Source: Paracoccus yeei ATCC BAA-599 (lineage in GTDB: Bacteria; Pseudomonadota; Alphaproteobacteria; Rhodobacterales; Rhodobacteraceae). From it: a stretch of 64,000 bases of DNA. The translations under genes were made by a program, and so were the position numbers. The stretch is taken from contig NZ_JHWH01000007.1 in NCBI RefSeq assembly GCF_000622145.1, forward strand, positions 62,001 to 126,000. Reading direction: 5' to 3'. Position 1 is the first letter of the stretch; each line of letters opens with the position of its first letter. Below, piece after piece: positions 17,799-27,183 of this stretch. The notes under the pieces were generated by a model. That model had not been told where the DNA came from and did no database searches. It was given only the letters and a program-made list of their open reading frames with translations.

Positions 17799-19205
17799 TT
17801 ATTCCGACAGGACCCAGGTGTCCTTGACCCCGCCGCCCTGCGACGAGTTCACCACCAGCGACCCTTCGCGCAGGGCCACGCGCGTCAGCCCGCCGGGCAC
17901 CAGTTCGATCCGGTCGCCGCACAGGCAATAGGGGCGCAGGTCGACGTGGCGCGGCGCGATGCCTTCGTCCACAAAGGTCGGGCTGGTCGACAGCGCCAGC
18001 GTGGGCTGGGCGATGTAGTTGCCGGGGTTGGCCTTGATCCGCTCGGCGAACTGGGCGATTTCCTCGGCGCTGGACCGCGGGCCGATCAGCATGCCGTAGC
18101 CGCCCGAGCCGTGCACCTCCTTGACCACCAGATCCTTGAGATTGGCCATGACGTATCGGTAATCCTCGTCCTTCCACAGGGTCCAGGTCTGGACGTTTTG
18201 CAAAAGCGGCTCCTCGCCCAGGTAAAAGCGGATCATCTCGGGGACGAAGGTATAGACCGCCTTGTCGTCGGCCACGCCCGCGCCGGGGGCCGAGGCGATG
18301 GAAACCCCGCCCGAGCGATAGACATCCATCAGCCCCGGCACGCCCAGCATGGAATCCTTGCGGAAGCACAAGGGGTCCAGGAACGGGTCGTCGATCCGGC
18401 GATAGATCACGTCCACGCGCTTCGGCCCCTGGGTCGTGCGCATGTAGACGAAGCCGCCGTCCACGAACAGGTCGCTGCCCTCGACCAGTTCGACGCCCAT
18501 CAGATTGGCCAGGAAGCTGTGTTCGTAATAGGCGCTGTTGAAATGGCCCGGCGTCAGGATGACGATGGTGGGGGTGCCGTCGCATTTCGCCGGCGCGACC
18601 GAGGCCAGGGTGCGGCGCAGCAGCTCGGGATACTGGTCCACCGGCTCGATCCGGTTGTAGCGGAACAGCGCCGGGAACATGCGCATCATGATTTCCCGGT
18701 TCTCCAGCATGTAGCTGACGCCCGAGGGGGTGCGGCAGTTGTCCTCGAGCACATAGAAATCGTCGCGGCCGGTGCGCACGATGTCGATGCCGACGATATG
18801 GGAAAACACCCCGCGCGGCGGCACGACGCCGACGACAGCCTTTTCATAGGCCTCGTTCTGATAGACCAGCCGGGCGGGGATGCGGCCGGCGCGGACGATC
18901 TCGCCCCGCGAATAGACGTCGCGCAGGAAGGCGTTCAAAGCCCGCGCGCGCTGCTTGATGCCGCGTTCCAGCTTGCGCCATTCGCTTTGCAGAAACACCC
19001 GCGGCATCATGTCGAAGGGGATCAGCCTGTCGGGGTCGCCCCCCTCGCCATAGACGGCAAAGGTGATGCCGATGCGGCGGAACAGCGCCTCGGCCTCGGC
19101 CTGCTTCATCTGGCGGATTTCGCGGGGCATCGTCTCGACCCAATCCGAGAGCATGGCATAGGGCGCCCGCACCTGCCCGCCTTCGATCATCTCATTATAA
19201 TACAT
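17799..19205 (-). CDS. Circularly permuted type 2 ATP-grasp protein
   Basis: A 468-residue protein of the circularly permuted ATP-grasp family (formerly DUF404/DUF407), predicted to form amide bonds from a carboxylate and an amine with ATP. Recognisable blocks are LRDVYSRGEIVRAG, LEDNCRTPSGVSYMLENRE, YRRIDDPFLDPLCFRKDS, and VKEVHGSGGYGMLIGP. I chose ATG at 19205 (MYYNEMIEGG); the frame is open to 19274, but that extension lacks family similarity. It is the first gene of the run ATP-grasp, alpha-E, transglutaminase-like, Anbu, GT61. The acceptor peptide or amine is unknown. Confidence 0.9.
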   Translation of the reverse strand: MYYNEMIEGGQVRAPYAMLSDWVETMPREIRQMKQAEAEALFRRIGITFAVYGEGGDPDRLIPFDMMPRVFLQSEWRKLERGIKQRARALNAFLRDVYSRGEIVRAGRIPARLVYQNEAYEKAVVGVVPPRGVFSHIVGIDIVRTGRDDFYVLEDNCRTPSGVSYMLENREIMMRMFPALFRYNRIEPVDQYPELLRRTLASVAPAKCDGTPTIVILTPGHFNSAYYEHSFLANLMGVELVEGSDLFVDGGFVYMRTTQGPKRVDVIYRRIDDPFLDPLCFRKDSMLGVPGLMDVYRSGGVSIASAPGAGVADDKAVYTFVPEMIRFYLGEEPLLQNVQTWTLWKDEDYRYVMANLKDLVVKEVHGSGGYGMLIGPRSSAEEIAQFAERIKANPGNYIAQPTLALSTSPTFVDEGIAPRHVDLRPYCLCGDRIELVPGGLTRVALREGSLVVNSSQGGGVKDTWVLSE

Positions 19206-19346
19206 TCTATCCCCGGCTTCCCTCACCACTGCCCATGGTGTTCGCAGTTGGGCAGACAGTGTCCACAGGGGCAACAGAAGTCCTATGGTTCCAGTTCCTT
19301 AATGCCCATGCGAAAGGCAGCCGTGCCTGAACAAAATGCAAGGCAA

Positions 19347-19370
19347 GGGGCGGCACAGAGATCCCGCCCC
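19347..19370 (-). terminator. GC hairpin downstream of the serralysin-like gene
   Basis: Arms GGGGCGG (19347-19353) and CCGCCCC (19364-19370) pair perfectly around a 10-base loop, starting about 11 bases after the stop codon of the protease gene. On the minus strand the stem is followed by a mixed sequence with one TTTT, not a clean T run, so termination is likely but may be incomplete. Confidence 0.4.
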
Positions 19371-19380
19371 TGCCCCCGTC

Positions 19381-21354
19381 TCAGACGATGATCAGGTCGT
19401 CGGCCAGAAGCCCGGGGCGGGCAAGGTCGGCGACTGTCAGCCGGTGCCCGCCGCCGAAGTCGAGGACCAGGTCGCCATCGACCACCGTGGCCATCCGCAG
19501 GACCTGCGCCACGCTGCGCGCCGCGCCGCCCCACAACGCATCGTCCACCCGGATCGTGTCCAGATTGTCCTGGAAATCCAGGATCACGTCGGCACCATGG
19601 TCGAAGAAGAAAGTGTCGGCCCCGGCCCCGCCGCTCAGCAGGTCTGCACCCGAGCCGCCCGACAGGATGTCGTTGCCGGCTCCTCCGAACAGGTGGTCGG
19701 CGCCCTGCTCTCCCGCCAGCCTGTCGGCACCGTTGCCGCCCCGCAGCGTGTCCGCGCCGCCGCCGCCGCGGAGCAGGTTGGCCAGGTTGTTGCCCGTCAG
19801 CACGTTCGCCAGCCCATTGCCGGTGCCATTCCGGGCCGCGGCGCCGGTCAGGACCAGGTTCTCGAGATTGGCGCCCAGCACATAACTGACCGACAGGCTG
19901 CTGACGGTGTCGCGCCCGCCGCCCGCCGCCTCGAGGATGGCGTCCTGCGCCTCGGCGACATAGGTGTCGTTCCCGGCGCCGCCATTCAGCGTGTCGCGCC
20001 CCGCGCCCCCCGACAGCCAGTCGTCGCCCAGCGCGCCCCACAGGCGGTCGTTCCCGGCGCCGGCCCAGATCCGGTTGTTTGCGGCGTTGCCGGTCAGCAT
20101 GTCGTTGCCCGATCCCGCTGCCAGGTTCTCGATCACCGTTCCGGCCATGATCGAGATGTTCCCGCGCAGCCCGTAGGCATGGGATATGCCGCCCGAGACC
20201 AGGGTGACGACCTGGTTCGTGCTGTCCCCAGACAGGTCCAGCGTGTCCACGCCGCCCGTGTCGACGATGGTGAAGGCGATCTCGCGGCGCGCGCCGGTTT
20301 CCAGCAGGTTGGACACCCGCTGGTAGTTGCCGCCCGCAGTGCTGTTCTCGCCATAGACGGTATTGCCGGGCCGCAGGCTTGCCGCGCCGTAAAGCGTGCG
20401 CATGGCCGCGATGTCGGCCATCATCGGCGTCATCACCCAGGCGAAGCTGGCATCGACGAAGGTGTTCTGGTCCTGGTGGAAATAGGACATGATCGAGGCC
20501 TGCCAACTGTCGTTGACGTAAAGGTTGTCATATCCGTATTCGGCCCAGCCGTTGTAGTTGCCGGCATGGCCCAGGCCCAGGGCATGGCCGATCTCGTGGA
20601 TGTAGGTCTGGAAGGAATAGCCGGCAAAGGCGGTGCCATAGGATGCCAGCCAGTCCTGCCCGACGTTGACCGACGAGCTTTCGATATCCCCGCCCAGCGT
20701 GAACGACTGCGAATAGGCGCCGCTGCTTGCATCATCCAGCGTGATGTGGACGGGCTGGCCGGCCGCCGGCGTGGTGTCGAAGCGGACCCCGGTCACGTCC
20801 GTCCACGCCTCGAGCGCGGCGCGGGCCAGCCGTTGCCCCGGCCCGTCCAGGCCCGAGATGTCCACGTTCAGCACCTGTCCCGGGGCGACGTCGAACGCAC
20901 GCCGCGACGCTCCGATCGACTGCCAGTATCCGTCGGTCAGCTGCTGCGCGATCTGCGGGATGGTGTAGACGGCATCGGTCATCTTCAGGCTATAGGCCCC
21001 CGCTCGGCTCGCCTCATAGGACCCCGCCTCCAGATAATAGGTGCCGGCGGTGGCCACGGTCACCGTCAGGCGCGAATTCAGCCCCGAACCCGAATCGTCG
21101 TCCTGGGCGACAAGGGTGCCGCTGGCGTCGTAAAGGCGCAGGTAGGGGTCGCTTAGGGCCTGGGGGTCGGCGCCGTCAAGGGTGGCGATATAGGTGCCCG
21201 CCCTGAGGTCCACCCGCACCCAATCAGCGTCGCCCAGACGCAGGCTGCCCTGGAATTCGTCCCCCAGGGTCATGCGATAGGGCGTTCCGGCATGGGCCGG
21301 CGCATCCGCAACTTCCCGGTGCAGGGCCCGGATCTGTGCTGTCGAATTGGTCAT
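19381..21354 (-). CDS. Serralysin-like M10 metalloprotease with RTX repeats
   Basis: A 657-residue secreted zinc protease. An N-terminal beta-sandwich of the pre-peptidase type (about residues 25-125) precedes the catalytic domain. The zinc site HEIGHALGLGH (HExxHxxGxxH) is complete and the Met-turn is seen as SIMSY. The C-terminal part holds RTX nonapeptides (GNDMLTGNAANN, GAGNDRLWGALGDD, GGAGNDTY and others) that bind calcium and form the type I secretion signal region. No signal peptide is seen, in keeping with type I export. No exporter or inhibitor gene is adjacent. AAGGA lies eight bases before the ATG. Confidence 0.9.
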   Translation of the reverse strand: MTNSTAQIRALHREVADAPAHAGTPYRMTLGDEFQGSLRLGDADWVRVDLRAGTYIATLDGADPQALSDPYLRLYDASGTLVAQDDDSGSGLNSRLTVTVATAGTYYLEAGSYEASRAGAYSLKMTDAVYTIPQIAQQLTDGYWQSIGASRRAFDVAPGQVLNVDISGLDGPGQRLARAALEAWTDVTGVRFDTTPAAGQPVHITLDDASSGAYSQSFTLGGDIESSSVNVGQDWLASYGTAFAGYSFQTYIHEIGHALGLGHAGNYNGWAEYGYDNLYVNDSWQASIMSYFHQDQNTFVDASFAWVMTPMMADIAAMRTLYGAASLRPGNTVYGENSTAGGNYQRVSNLLETGARREIAFTIVDTGGVDTLDLSGDSTNQVVTLVSGGISHAYGLRGNISIMAGTVIENLAAGSGNDMLTGNAANNRIWAGAGNDRLWGALGDDWLSGGAGRDTLNGGAGNDTYVAEAQDAILEAAGGGRDTVSSLSVSYVLGANLENLVLTGAAARNGTGNGLANVLTGNNLANLLRGGGGADTLRGGNGADRLAGEQGADHLFGGAGNDILSGGSGADLLSGGAGADTFFFDHGADVILDFQDNLDTIRVDDALWGGAARSVAQVLRMATVVDGDLVLDFGGGHRLTVADLARPGLLADDLIIV

Positions 21355-21380
21355 GAAAATGATCCTTGTCCATGGTTAAC

Positions 21381-21725
21381 CTACAATCCCGCCCCCTTCA
21401 GCAGGGTGGCGGCAAAAGTCTCGATGCTGTCCTGTGGGATCGGCGTGCGATCCATGATCGTCAGTTCGGCCGGTCCGCGGGTCCAGGAACGACCGTCGCG
21501 CAGGATGGTCAGCGTGGCGCGCAAGTGGTTCGGGGCCACGTCCTCGGCCGTCAGGGTCAGCACGGCGGGCTCATCGATCTGCCGGACGATCCCGGTCAGG
21601 GCATCGCACAGCCTGGTCGCCGCCGGCCCCGAACTCTGACATCGCAGCTCGGCCGGATCGCCGGCCAGGGCCGCCCCTGCCGACAGGCAGGCCAGCGCCA
21701 CGAAGGACAGATCGGCAGAGCGCAT
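21381..21725 (-). CDS. Small exported hypothetical protein
   Basis: A 114-residue protein with a signal peptide (MRSADLSFVALACLSAGAALA, cleavage before GDPAE). The mature part has two Cys residues (LRCQ and RLCDAL) that could form a disulfide, and ends in DSIETFAATLLKGAGL. I do not recognise the family. It lies 26 bases upstream of the protease gene on the same strand with its own ribosome binding site (GGGGGG), so the two may be co-transcribed; a role as periplasmic partner or inhibitor of the protease is only a guess. Confidence 0.65.
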   Translation of the reverse strand: MRSADLSFVALACLSAGAALAGDPAELRCQSSGPAATRLCDALTGIVRQIDEPAVLTLTAEDVAPNHLRATLTILRDGRSWTRGPAELTIMDRTPIPQDSIETFAATLLKGAGL

Positions 21726-21939
21726 GAACCCCCCAGCGCCCGCCCCGAAAAATGCGGGACCGGCCCCTCTATACTAAGCCCCCGCGACAGGGGGATCAAC
21801 GGACAACCCCAAAGCGGGCAGGCGGATAAAAGGCAAGGTATTTTCTGCTCGTCCCAAGGGAAAACTCGGGCCAGGCTTACGGAATGCTAACCTTTCGCCC
21901 CTAAGCCTTGGACATGGAACAAGGACCCGGATCTTAAAG

Positions 21940-22299
21940 ATGCAACTGACCCTGCTGCCCCGTGAAAACGGCGTGATCATACGCGTCGAAGAAAAGCGCC
22001 TGGACGCCGCCGTGGCCACCGCCTTCAAGGACCGCGTCAGGAACCTGGTCGCCGATGCCGGGCCCTGCGTGACGCTGGACCTTGGGCCGGTGGACTTCAT
22101 GGACAGTTCCGGCCTGGGCGCGGTGATCGCGATCTACAAGGCGATGCCGCCGGGCAGTTCGCTCGACCTCGTGGGCGTGACCCCGAACGTCGAACGCGTG
22201 TTCCGCCTGACCCGGATGGACACGATCCTGACCATTCATCTTGCCCCGCCCCCGGTCCCCGGGGCCGCGCCGGGCCATGTGGCGGGGCCGGCCGAATGA
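21940..22299 (+). CDS. STAS-domain anti-sigma factor antagonist (SpoIIAA/RsbV-like)
   Basis: A 119-residue single-domain protein. The STAS fold is marked by LDLGPVDFMDSSGLGAVIAIY, with D55-S56-S57-G58; one of the serines is the phosphorylation site through which the partner kinase controls such antagonists. The last 20 or so residues are Pro/Ala-rich. Its stop overlaps the start of the next gene (ATGA), which encodes the matching kinase-type partner, so the two form a partner-switching module. No PP2C phosphatase or sigma factor gene is adjacent, so the controlled output is unknown. Confidence 0.9.
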   Translation: MQLTLLPRENGVIIRVEEKRLDAAVATAFKDRVRNLVADAGPCVTLDLGPVDFMDSSGLGAVIAIYKAMPPGSSLDLVGVTPNVERVFRLTRMDTILTIHLAPPPVPGAAPGHVAGPAE

Positions 22300-22877
22300 C
22301 CCTGCGCCCTGAACATTTCCGGCATCTGCGCAGCGTGCCGCCAGGGCGCCATCCGATGTTCCATCAGATCTTCCGCGCCGACCCCCTGACGGTGCGCGAC
22401 GCGCTGGTCTACATGCGCCAGCGCTTTCTGGGCAGCGCCGCCGAGGAGGTGATCGCCAAGGTCGAACTCGCCCTGGCCGAGGTGCTGAACAACATCTGCA
22501 AGCACGGCGGCCGGGATGACGCCCCCCGCCCGGGCAGCGCGCTCCATCCGCCGCTGATCCACCTGTGCATCGTGCGCCATGTCGGCGGCATCGCCTGCGC
22601 GGTGACCGACGACGGCAAGCCCCTGCCCCCGCAGTGCCTCGACCCCCGCGACCTGCCCTTCGTCGGCGACGATCCCGCCGCACCCGAGGCGACGTTCCTT
22701 TTGCCCGAAGGAGGATTCGGCTGGTACCTGATCCAGGACCTGACCGCCTCGCTCAGCTACTTCCGCGAAGGCCGGCGCAACTTCCTGGCCTTCATCGTCC
22801 CCGTGGGCGACCCGCAGGGCGGCGAACCCGCGACCCCTGGATGGAAGGATGCCGTCCACACCGCCCGACCCAGCTGA
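22296..22877 (+). CDS. RsbW/SpoIIAB-like ATP-binding protein (anti-sigma factor kinase type)
   Basis: A 193-residue GHKL ATPase. The N-box helix is VELALAEVLNNICKHGG with the Glu and Asn needed for Mg-ATP binding, and G-boxes appear as TDDGKPLP and EGGFGWYLI. Such proteins bind and phosphorylate the STAS partner or hold a sigma factor. Start and upstream stop overlap by four bases, so the pair is translated together. The protein is slightly longer than the usual 140-160 residues owing to extensions at both ends. Confidence 0.87.
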   Translation: MTLRPEHFRHLRSVPPGRHPMFHQIFRADPLTVRDALVYMRQRFLGSAAEEVIAKVELALAEVLNNICKHGGRDDAPRPGSALHPPLIHLCIVRHVGGIACAVTDDGKPLPPQCLDPRDLPFVGDDPAAPEATFLLPEGGFGWYLIQDLTASLSYFREGRRNFLAFIVPVGDPQGGEPATPGWKDAVHTARPS

Positions 22878-22895
22878 CGCGACGCGGCACGGCCG

Positions 22896-23228
22896 TCAGT
22901 TCAGCCCGAACTGCAGCGGATAGCGGCCATCCTGGAATTCGCCGAACATCTCGTCGACCTCGGGATGCTCCAGGGGCTCGCCCGAGATGTCGGGGACCAG
23001 GTTCTGCTCGGACACATAGGCAACGTAATAGGTCGCCTCGGTTTCGGCATACAGATGATAGAAAGGCTGGTTGCGGGACGGGCGCGATTCCTCGGGAATG
23101 GATTCGTACCATTCCTCGGTGTTGGCGAATTCGGGATCGACGTCGAACACCACGCCCCGGAACGGATGTTCGCGGTGCCGTACGACCTGGCCCAGACTGT
23201 ATTTCGCCGTTTTGGACGGAATGCGCAT
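22896..23228 (-). CDS. hspQ: Heat shock protein HspQ (hemimethylated-DNA-binding fold)
   Basis: A 110-residue protein of the HspQ/YccV family with AKYSLGQVVRHREHPFRGVV and DVDPEFANTEEWYES, both highly conserved, and a PFYHLYAE...VAYVSEQNL core. In enterobacteria HspQ is a specificity factor and substrate of Lon protease. The frame opens at 23255, but ATG 23228 has AGGA seven bases upstream while the earlier ATG has no spaced ribosome binding site, so I prefer 23228. It ends only 18 bases from the convergent RsbW-like gene. Confidence 0.9.
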   Translation of the reverse strand: MRIPSKTAKYSLGQVVRHREHPFRGVVFDVDPEFANTEEWYESIPEESRPSRNQPFYHLYAETEATYYVAYVSEQNLVPDISGEPLEHPEVDEMFGEFQDGRYPLQFGLN

Positions 23229-23301
23229 CTCGATATCCTGCTTCGCCGCGCTCATACCCCGAAACGCGGGGGCCTGTCCACCGCAGGCGCGACGCCCCCG
23301 T

Positions 23302-24048
23302 TCAGGCCGGCAGCGCCGTGCGATGGATCGGGACCCGGCCCTCCTCGGTCAGGTCATGCAGGCCGTCGTCGTCGAAAACGACCGCGCTCAGCGCCCCGCC
23401 ATAGGCGGCGCCCGTATCGACGGCCAGACGATTGCCGAAATGGGTGACGCGGTCGACCGGGGAATGGCCATGCACCACCAGCACCCCGTGATCGCTGGCA
23501 TCGTCCAGGAACCCCTGCCGGATCCAAAGCAGGTCATGCTCGGTCTGGCGCTCCAGCGGAACGCCGGGCCGCATGCCGGCATGAACGATCACCGCCTGCG
23601 GCAGCCTGTGGAACAGCGGCAGTTGGTCCAGCCAGCGCAGATGCGCCTCGGGCACCGCCTTCAGCGTGTCCTCCAGCACCGCGGCATGGGGCCTGTCGCC
23701 CCGTTCGACCCCATAGGAGGCCAGCGTCGGCCCGGCCCCCAGGGTCGTATGATCCAGCCAGTGCCGCCCCGAGGCCAGCCCCGGGTCGATCCAGTCCGGC
23801 TGGGCCGCAAAGCGCGGCAGAAAGCGGTCGTGGTTGCCCTTGAGCACCGTCCAGGGCCGCCCCGCCATCTGGCCCCGCATCAGGTAATCGACGACCCCGC
23901 GCGAATCCGGCCCGCGGTCGATCAGGTCGCCGACATGGACCAGATGGCCGCCCCCGCCTCGGGCCGCGTCGTCGCGCGCGATCCGTTCGTGCAGGGCCAT
24001 CAGCAGTTCAAGCTGCCCGTGGATGTCGCCGATGACATAGGTGCGCAT
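23302..24048 (-). CDS. PPP-family metallophosphoesterase (serine/threonine or diadenosine-tetraphosphatase type)
   Basis: A 248-residue phosphatase. The metal-binding motifs of the PPP family are complete: GDIHGQ at residues 7-12, GDLIDRGPDS, KGNHDRF, and a later VVHGHSPV and DTGAAYGG. Two metal ions would be held by these Asp, His and Asn residues. ATG at 24048 with GGGGGA five bases upstream is chosen over an upstream open extension. It could be a protein phosphatase or a dinucleoside tetraphosphatase; the motifs do not separate these. It follows the serA terminator. Confidence 0.87.
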   Translation of the reverse strand: MRTYVIGDIHGQLELLMALHERIARDDAARGGGGHLVHVGDLIDRGPDSRGVVDYLMRGQMAGRPWTVLKGNHDRFLPRFAAQPDWIDPGLASGRHWLDHTTLGAGPTLASYGVERGDRPHAAVLEDTLKAVPEAHLRWLDQLPLFHRLPQAVIVHAGMRPGVPLERQTEHDLLWIRQGFLDDASDHGVLVVHGHSPVDRVTHFGNRLAVDTGAAYGGALSAVVFDDDGLHDLTEEGRVPIHRTALPA

Positions 24049-24058
24049 GATATCCCCC

Positions 24059-24094
24059 AAAAGAACGGCCCCCGGGACGTTACTCCCGGGGGCC
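24059..24094 (-). terminator. Intrinsic terminator of serA
   Basis: An 11-bp perfect stem, GGCCCCCGGGA (24067-24077) and TCCCGGGGGCC (24084-24094), with a six-base loop. Read on the minus strand it is followed by GTTCTTTT. It lies 25 bases after the serA stop and ends just before the ribosome binding site of the phosphatase gene. Confidence 0.75.
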
Positions 24095-24118
24095 ACGAGT
24101 GCAAGCGGCAAGCCGCGC

Positions 24119-25708
24119 TCAGACCTCGAAGCTGATCGGACGCACCTGGATGAACTTGCCGGTCGCGTTCAGGGCGTCGACCACCTCGGGCTTCAGCGGC
24201 TCGTCCAGATACAGGATGGCGATGGCGTCGTCCCCCGACTTGGTCCGGCCCAGGGTAAAGTTCGCGATGTTGACGCCCAGATCGCCCAGCGTCGTCCCCA
24301 GCGCACCGATGACGCCCGGGACGTCCTTGTTGCGGGTATACAGCATGTGCTCGCCGATCTCGGCGTCGATGTTGATACCCCGGATCTGGATGAAGCGCGG
24401 CTTGCCGTCGCTGAAGACCGTGCCCGCGATCGAGCGCTCGCGCGTGTCCGTGACCATGGTCACCTTGATGTAGCCGTCGAACACGCCCGTCTTGGCCTGG
24501 GTCGTGGTCGCGACCTGAACGCCCCGCTCGGCCGCCATGACGGGTGCCGAAACCATGTTCACGTCCGGGTTCGTGGCCTTCATCACGCCCGCGATCACCG
24601 CCGCGTTCAGCGCCTTCAGGTTCATCTCGGCCGCCGTGCCGTCGTAAAGCACGTTGATCGCCTTGATCGGCTCGTCGGTCATCTGGCCGACGAAGGTGCC
24701 CAGGTGCCCGGCCAGTTTCAGCCACGGCCCCATGGTCGCGGCCTCCTCGGCCGTGACCGAGGGCATGTTCAGCGCGTTCTGCACCGCCCCGGTCAGCAGA
24801 TAGTCCGACATCTGCTCGGCGACCTGCAGGGCGACGTTCTCCTGCGCCTCGGTGGTCGAGGCGCCCAGATGCGGCGTCACCACGACATTCGGCAGGCCGA
24901 ACAGCGGGCTTTCGGTCGCGGGCTCGGTCGCGAAGACGTCCAGCGCGGCGCCGGCGACATGGCCCGACTTCAGCAGTTCGGCCAGCGCCTCCTCGTCGAT
25001 CAGCCCGCCGCGCGCGGCGTTGACGATGCGCACGCCCTTCTTGGTCTTGGCCAGGTTCTCGCGCGACAGGATGTTGCGGGTCTTCTCGGTCAGCGGCACG
25101 TGCAGGGTGATGAAATCGGCCTTGGCCAGCAATTCGTCCAGTTCGACCTTCTTCACGCCCAGTTCCTTGGCCCGCTCCTCGGACAGGAAGGGGTCATAGG
25201 CCAGCACCTTCATCTTCAGCCCCAGCGCCCGGTCGATCACGATGCTGCCGATGTTGCCGGCACCGATGATGCCGAGCGTCTTGTTGAAGACCTCGACGCC
25301 CATGAAGCGGTTCTTTTCCCACTTGCCCTCATGGGTCGAAACGCTGGCCTCGGGCAGTTGCCGCGCCACGGCGAACATCAGCGCGATGGCATGTTCCGCC
25401 GTGGTGACCGAGTTCCCGAAGGGCGTGTTCATCACGATCACCCCCTTTTTCGAGGCGGCCGGAATATCGACGTTGTCGACCCCGATGCCGGCGCGGCCGA
25501 TCACCTTCAGATTGGTCGCGGCCTCCAGCAGCTTCGCCGTCACCTTGGTGGCAGAGCGGATCGCCAACCCGTCGTACTGACCGATCACCTCGGCCAGCTT
25601 TTCCTTGTCCTTGCCGAGATCCGGCAGGTAGTCCACCTCGACGCCGCGATCGCGAAAGATCTGGACGGCGGTTTCCGACAGCTTGTCCGAAACAAGAACC
25701 TTGGGCAT
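24119..25708 (-). CDS. serA: D-3-phosphoglycerate dehydrogenase
   Basis: A 529-residue enzyme of the long type, oxidising 3-phosphoglycerate to 3-phosphohydroxypyruvate with NAD, the first step of serine synthesis. The substrate domain begins MPKVLVSDKLSE; GRAGIGVDNVDI and the Rossmann loop GIIGAGNIGS mark the nucleotide domain; an intervening domain and a C-terminal ACT domain (GALGTTLGDLGVNIANF) follow, the latter being the usual site of serine feedback. ATG 25708 has AGAGG eight bases upstream. It follows serC, with a terminator-like element between them, so it is probably served by read-through or by its own promoter. Confidence 0.97.
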   Translation of the reverse strand: MPKVLVSDKLSETAVQIFRDRGVEVDYLPDLGKDKEKLAEVIGQYDGLAIRSATKVTAKLLEAATNLKVIGRAGIGVDNVDIPAASKKGVIVMNTPFGNSVTTAEHAIALMFAVARQLPEASVSTHEGKWEKNRFMGVEVFNKTLGIIGAGNIGSIVIDRALGLKMKVLAYDPFLSEERAKELGVKKVELDELLAKADFITLHVPLTEKTRNILSRENLAKTKKGVRIVNAARGGLIDEEALAELLKSGHVAGAALDVFATEPATESPLFGLPNVVVTPHLGASTTEAQENVALQVAEQMSDYLLTGAVQNALNMPSVTAEEAATMGPWLKLAGHLGTFVGQMTDEPIKAINVLYDGTAAEMNLKALNAAVIAGVMKATNPDVNMVSAPVMAAERGVQVATTTQAKTGVFDGYIKVTMVTDTRERSIAGTVFSDGKPRFIQIRGINIDAEIGEHMLYTRNKDVPGVIGALGTTLGDLGVNIANFTLGRTKSGDDAIAILYLDEPLKPEVVDALNATGKFIQVRPISFEV

Positions 25709-25765
25709 TTCTCTATCCTCTGGATATGCAGGAACGGGCAGGACCCACGGGCCCCGCAACGATCA

Positions 25766-25812
25766 TTCTTTCTTGTCTAAATATCCCGGGGGTCCGGGGG
25801 CAGCGCCCCCGG
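25766..25812 (-). terminator. 3'-UTR terminator element behind serC (repeat copy 1)
   Basis: Ten bases after the serC stop an 8-bp perfect stem, CCGGGGGC (25794-25801) and GCCCCCGG (25805-25812), is followed on the minus strand by CGGGATATTT, two bases, and ACAAGAAAGAA. The same sequence, differing only at the two spacer bases, follows bztD at 43041-43063. This looks like a dispersed terminator or RNA-stability element. Confidence 0.6.
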
Positions 25813-25821
25813 TCCGGCAGA

Positions 25822-26976
<1,155 letters not shown>

Positions 26977-27113
26977 TATGTGTAGCCTTCCAGCTAGATA
27001 GCGCCGCGTTGGGGCGGCGTGTCCCAAGGACGCCTCTACAACCCGCCGCGGATTCCCGCAAGGAAAATGTGCAAGGGATGCTTGCGACAGGATCATGGCA
27101 GGATTCCGCCGCA

Positions 27114-27142
27114 TTGATCCGGGCAGGCGCTTTGGCTAGTGC
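27114..27142 (+). promoter_or_regulatory. Candidate sigma-70-type promoter for serB
   Basis: TTGATC (27114-27119), a 17-base spacer and TAGTGC (27137-27142), about 42 bases before the serB start. The -35 box is close to consensus, the -10 box is weak, so this is a candidate only. Confidence 0.3.
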
Positions 27143-27183
27143 TGCGCGCAGAACCGGCGCAGAACCAATCCCTGAGGGTCCCC

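Noticed and set aside
19600..20110. Similar repeated DNA in the serralysin-like gene
   Set aside because: Again in-frame RTX codons, not a separate repeat element.
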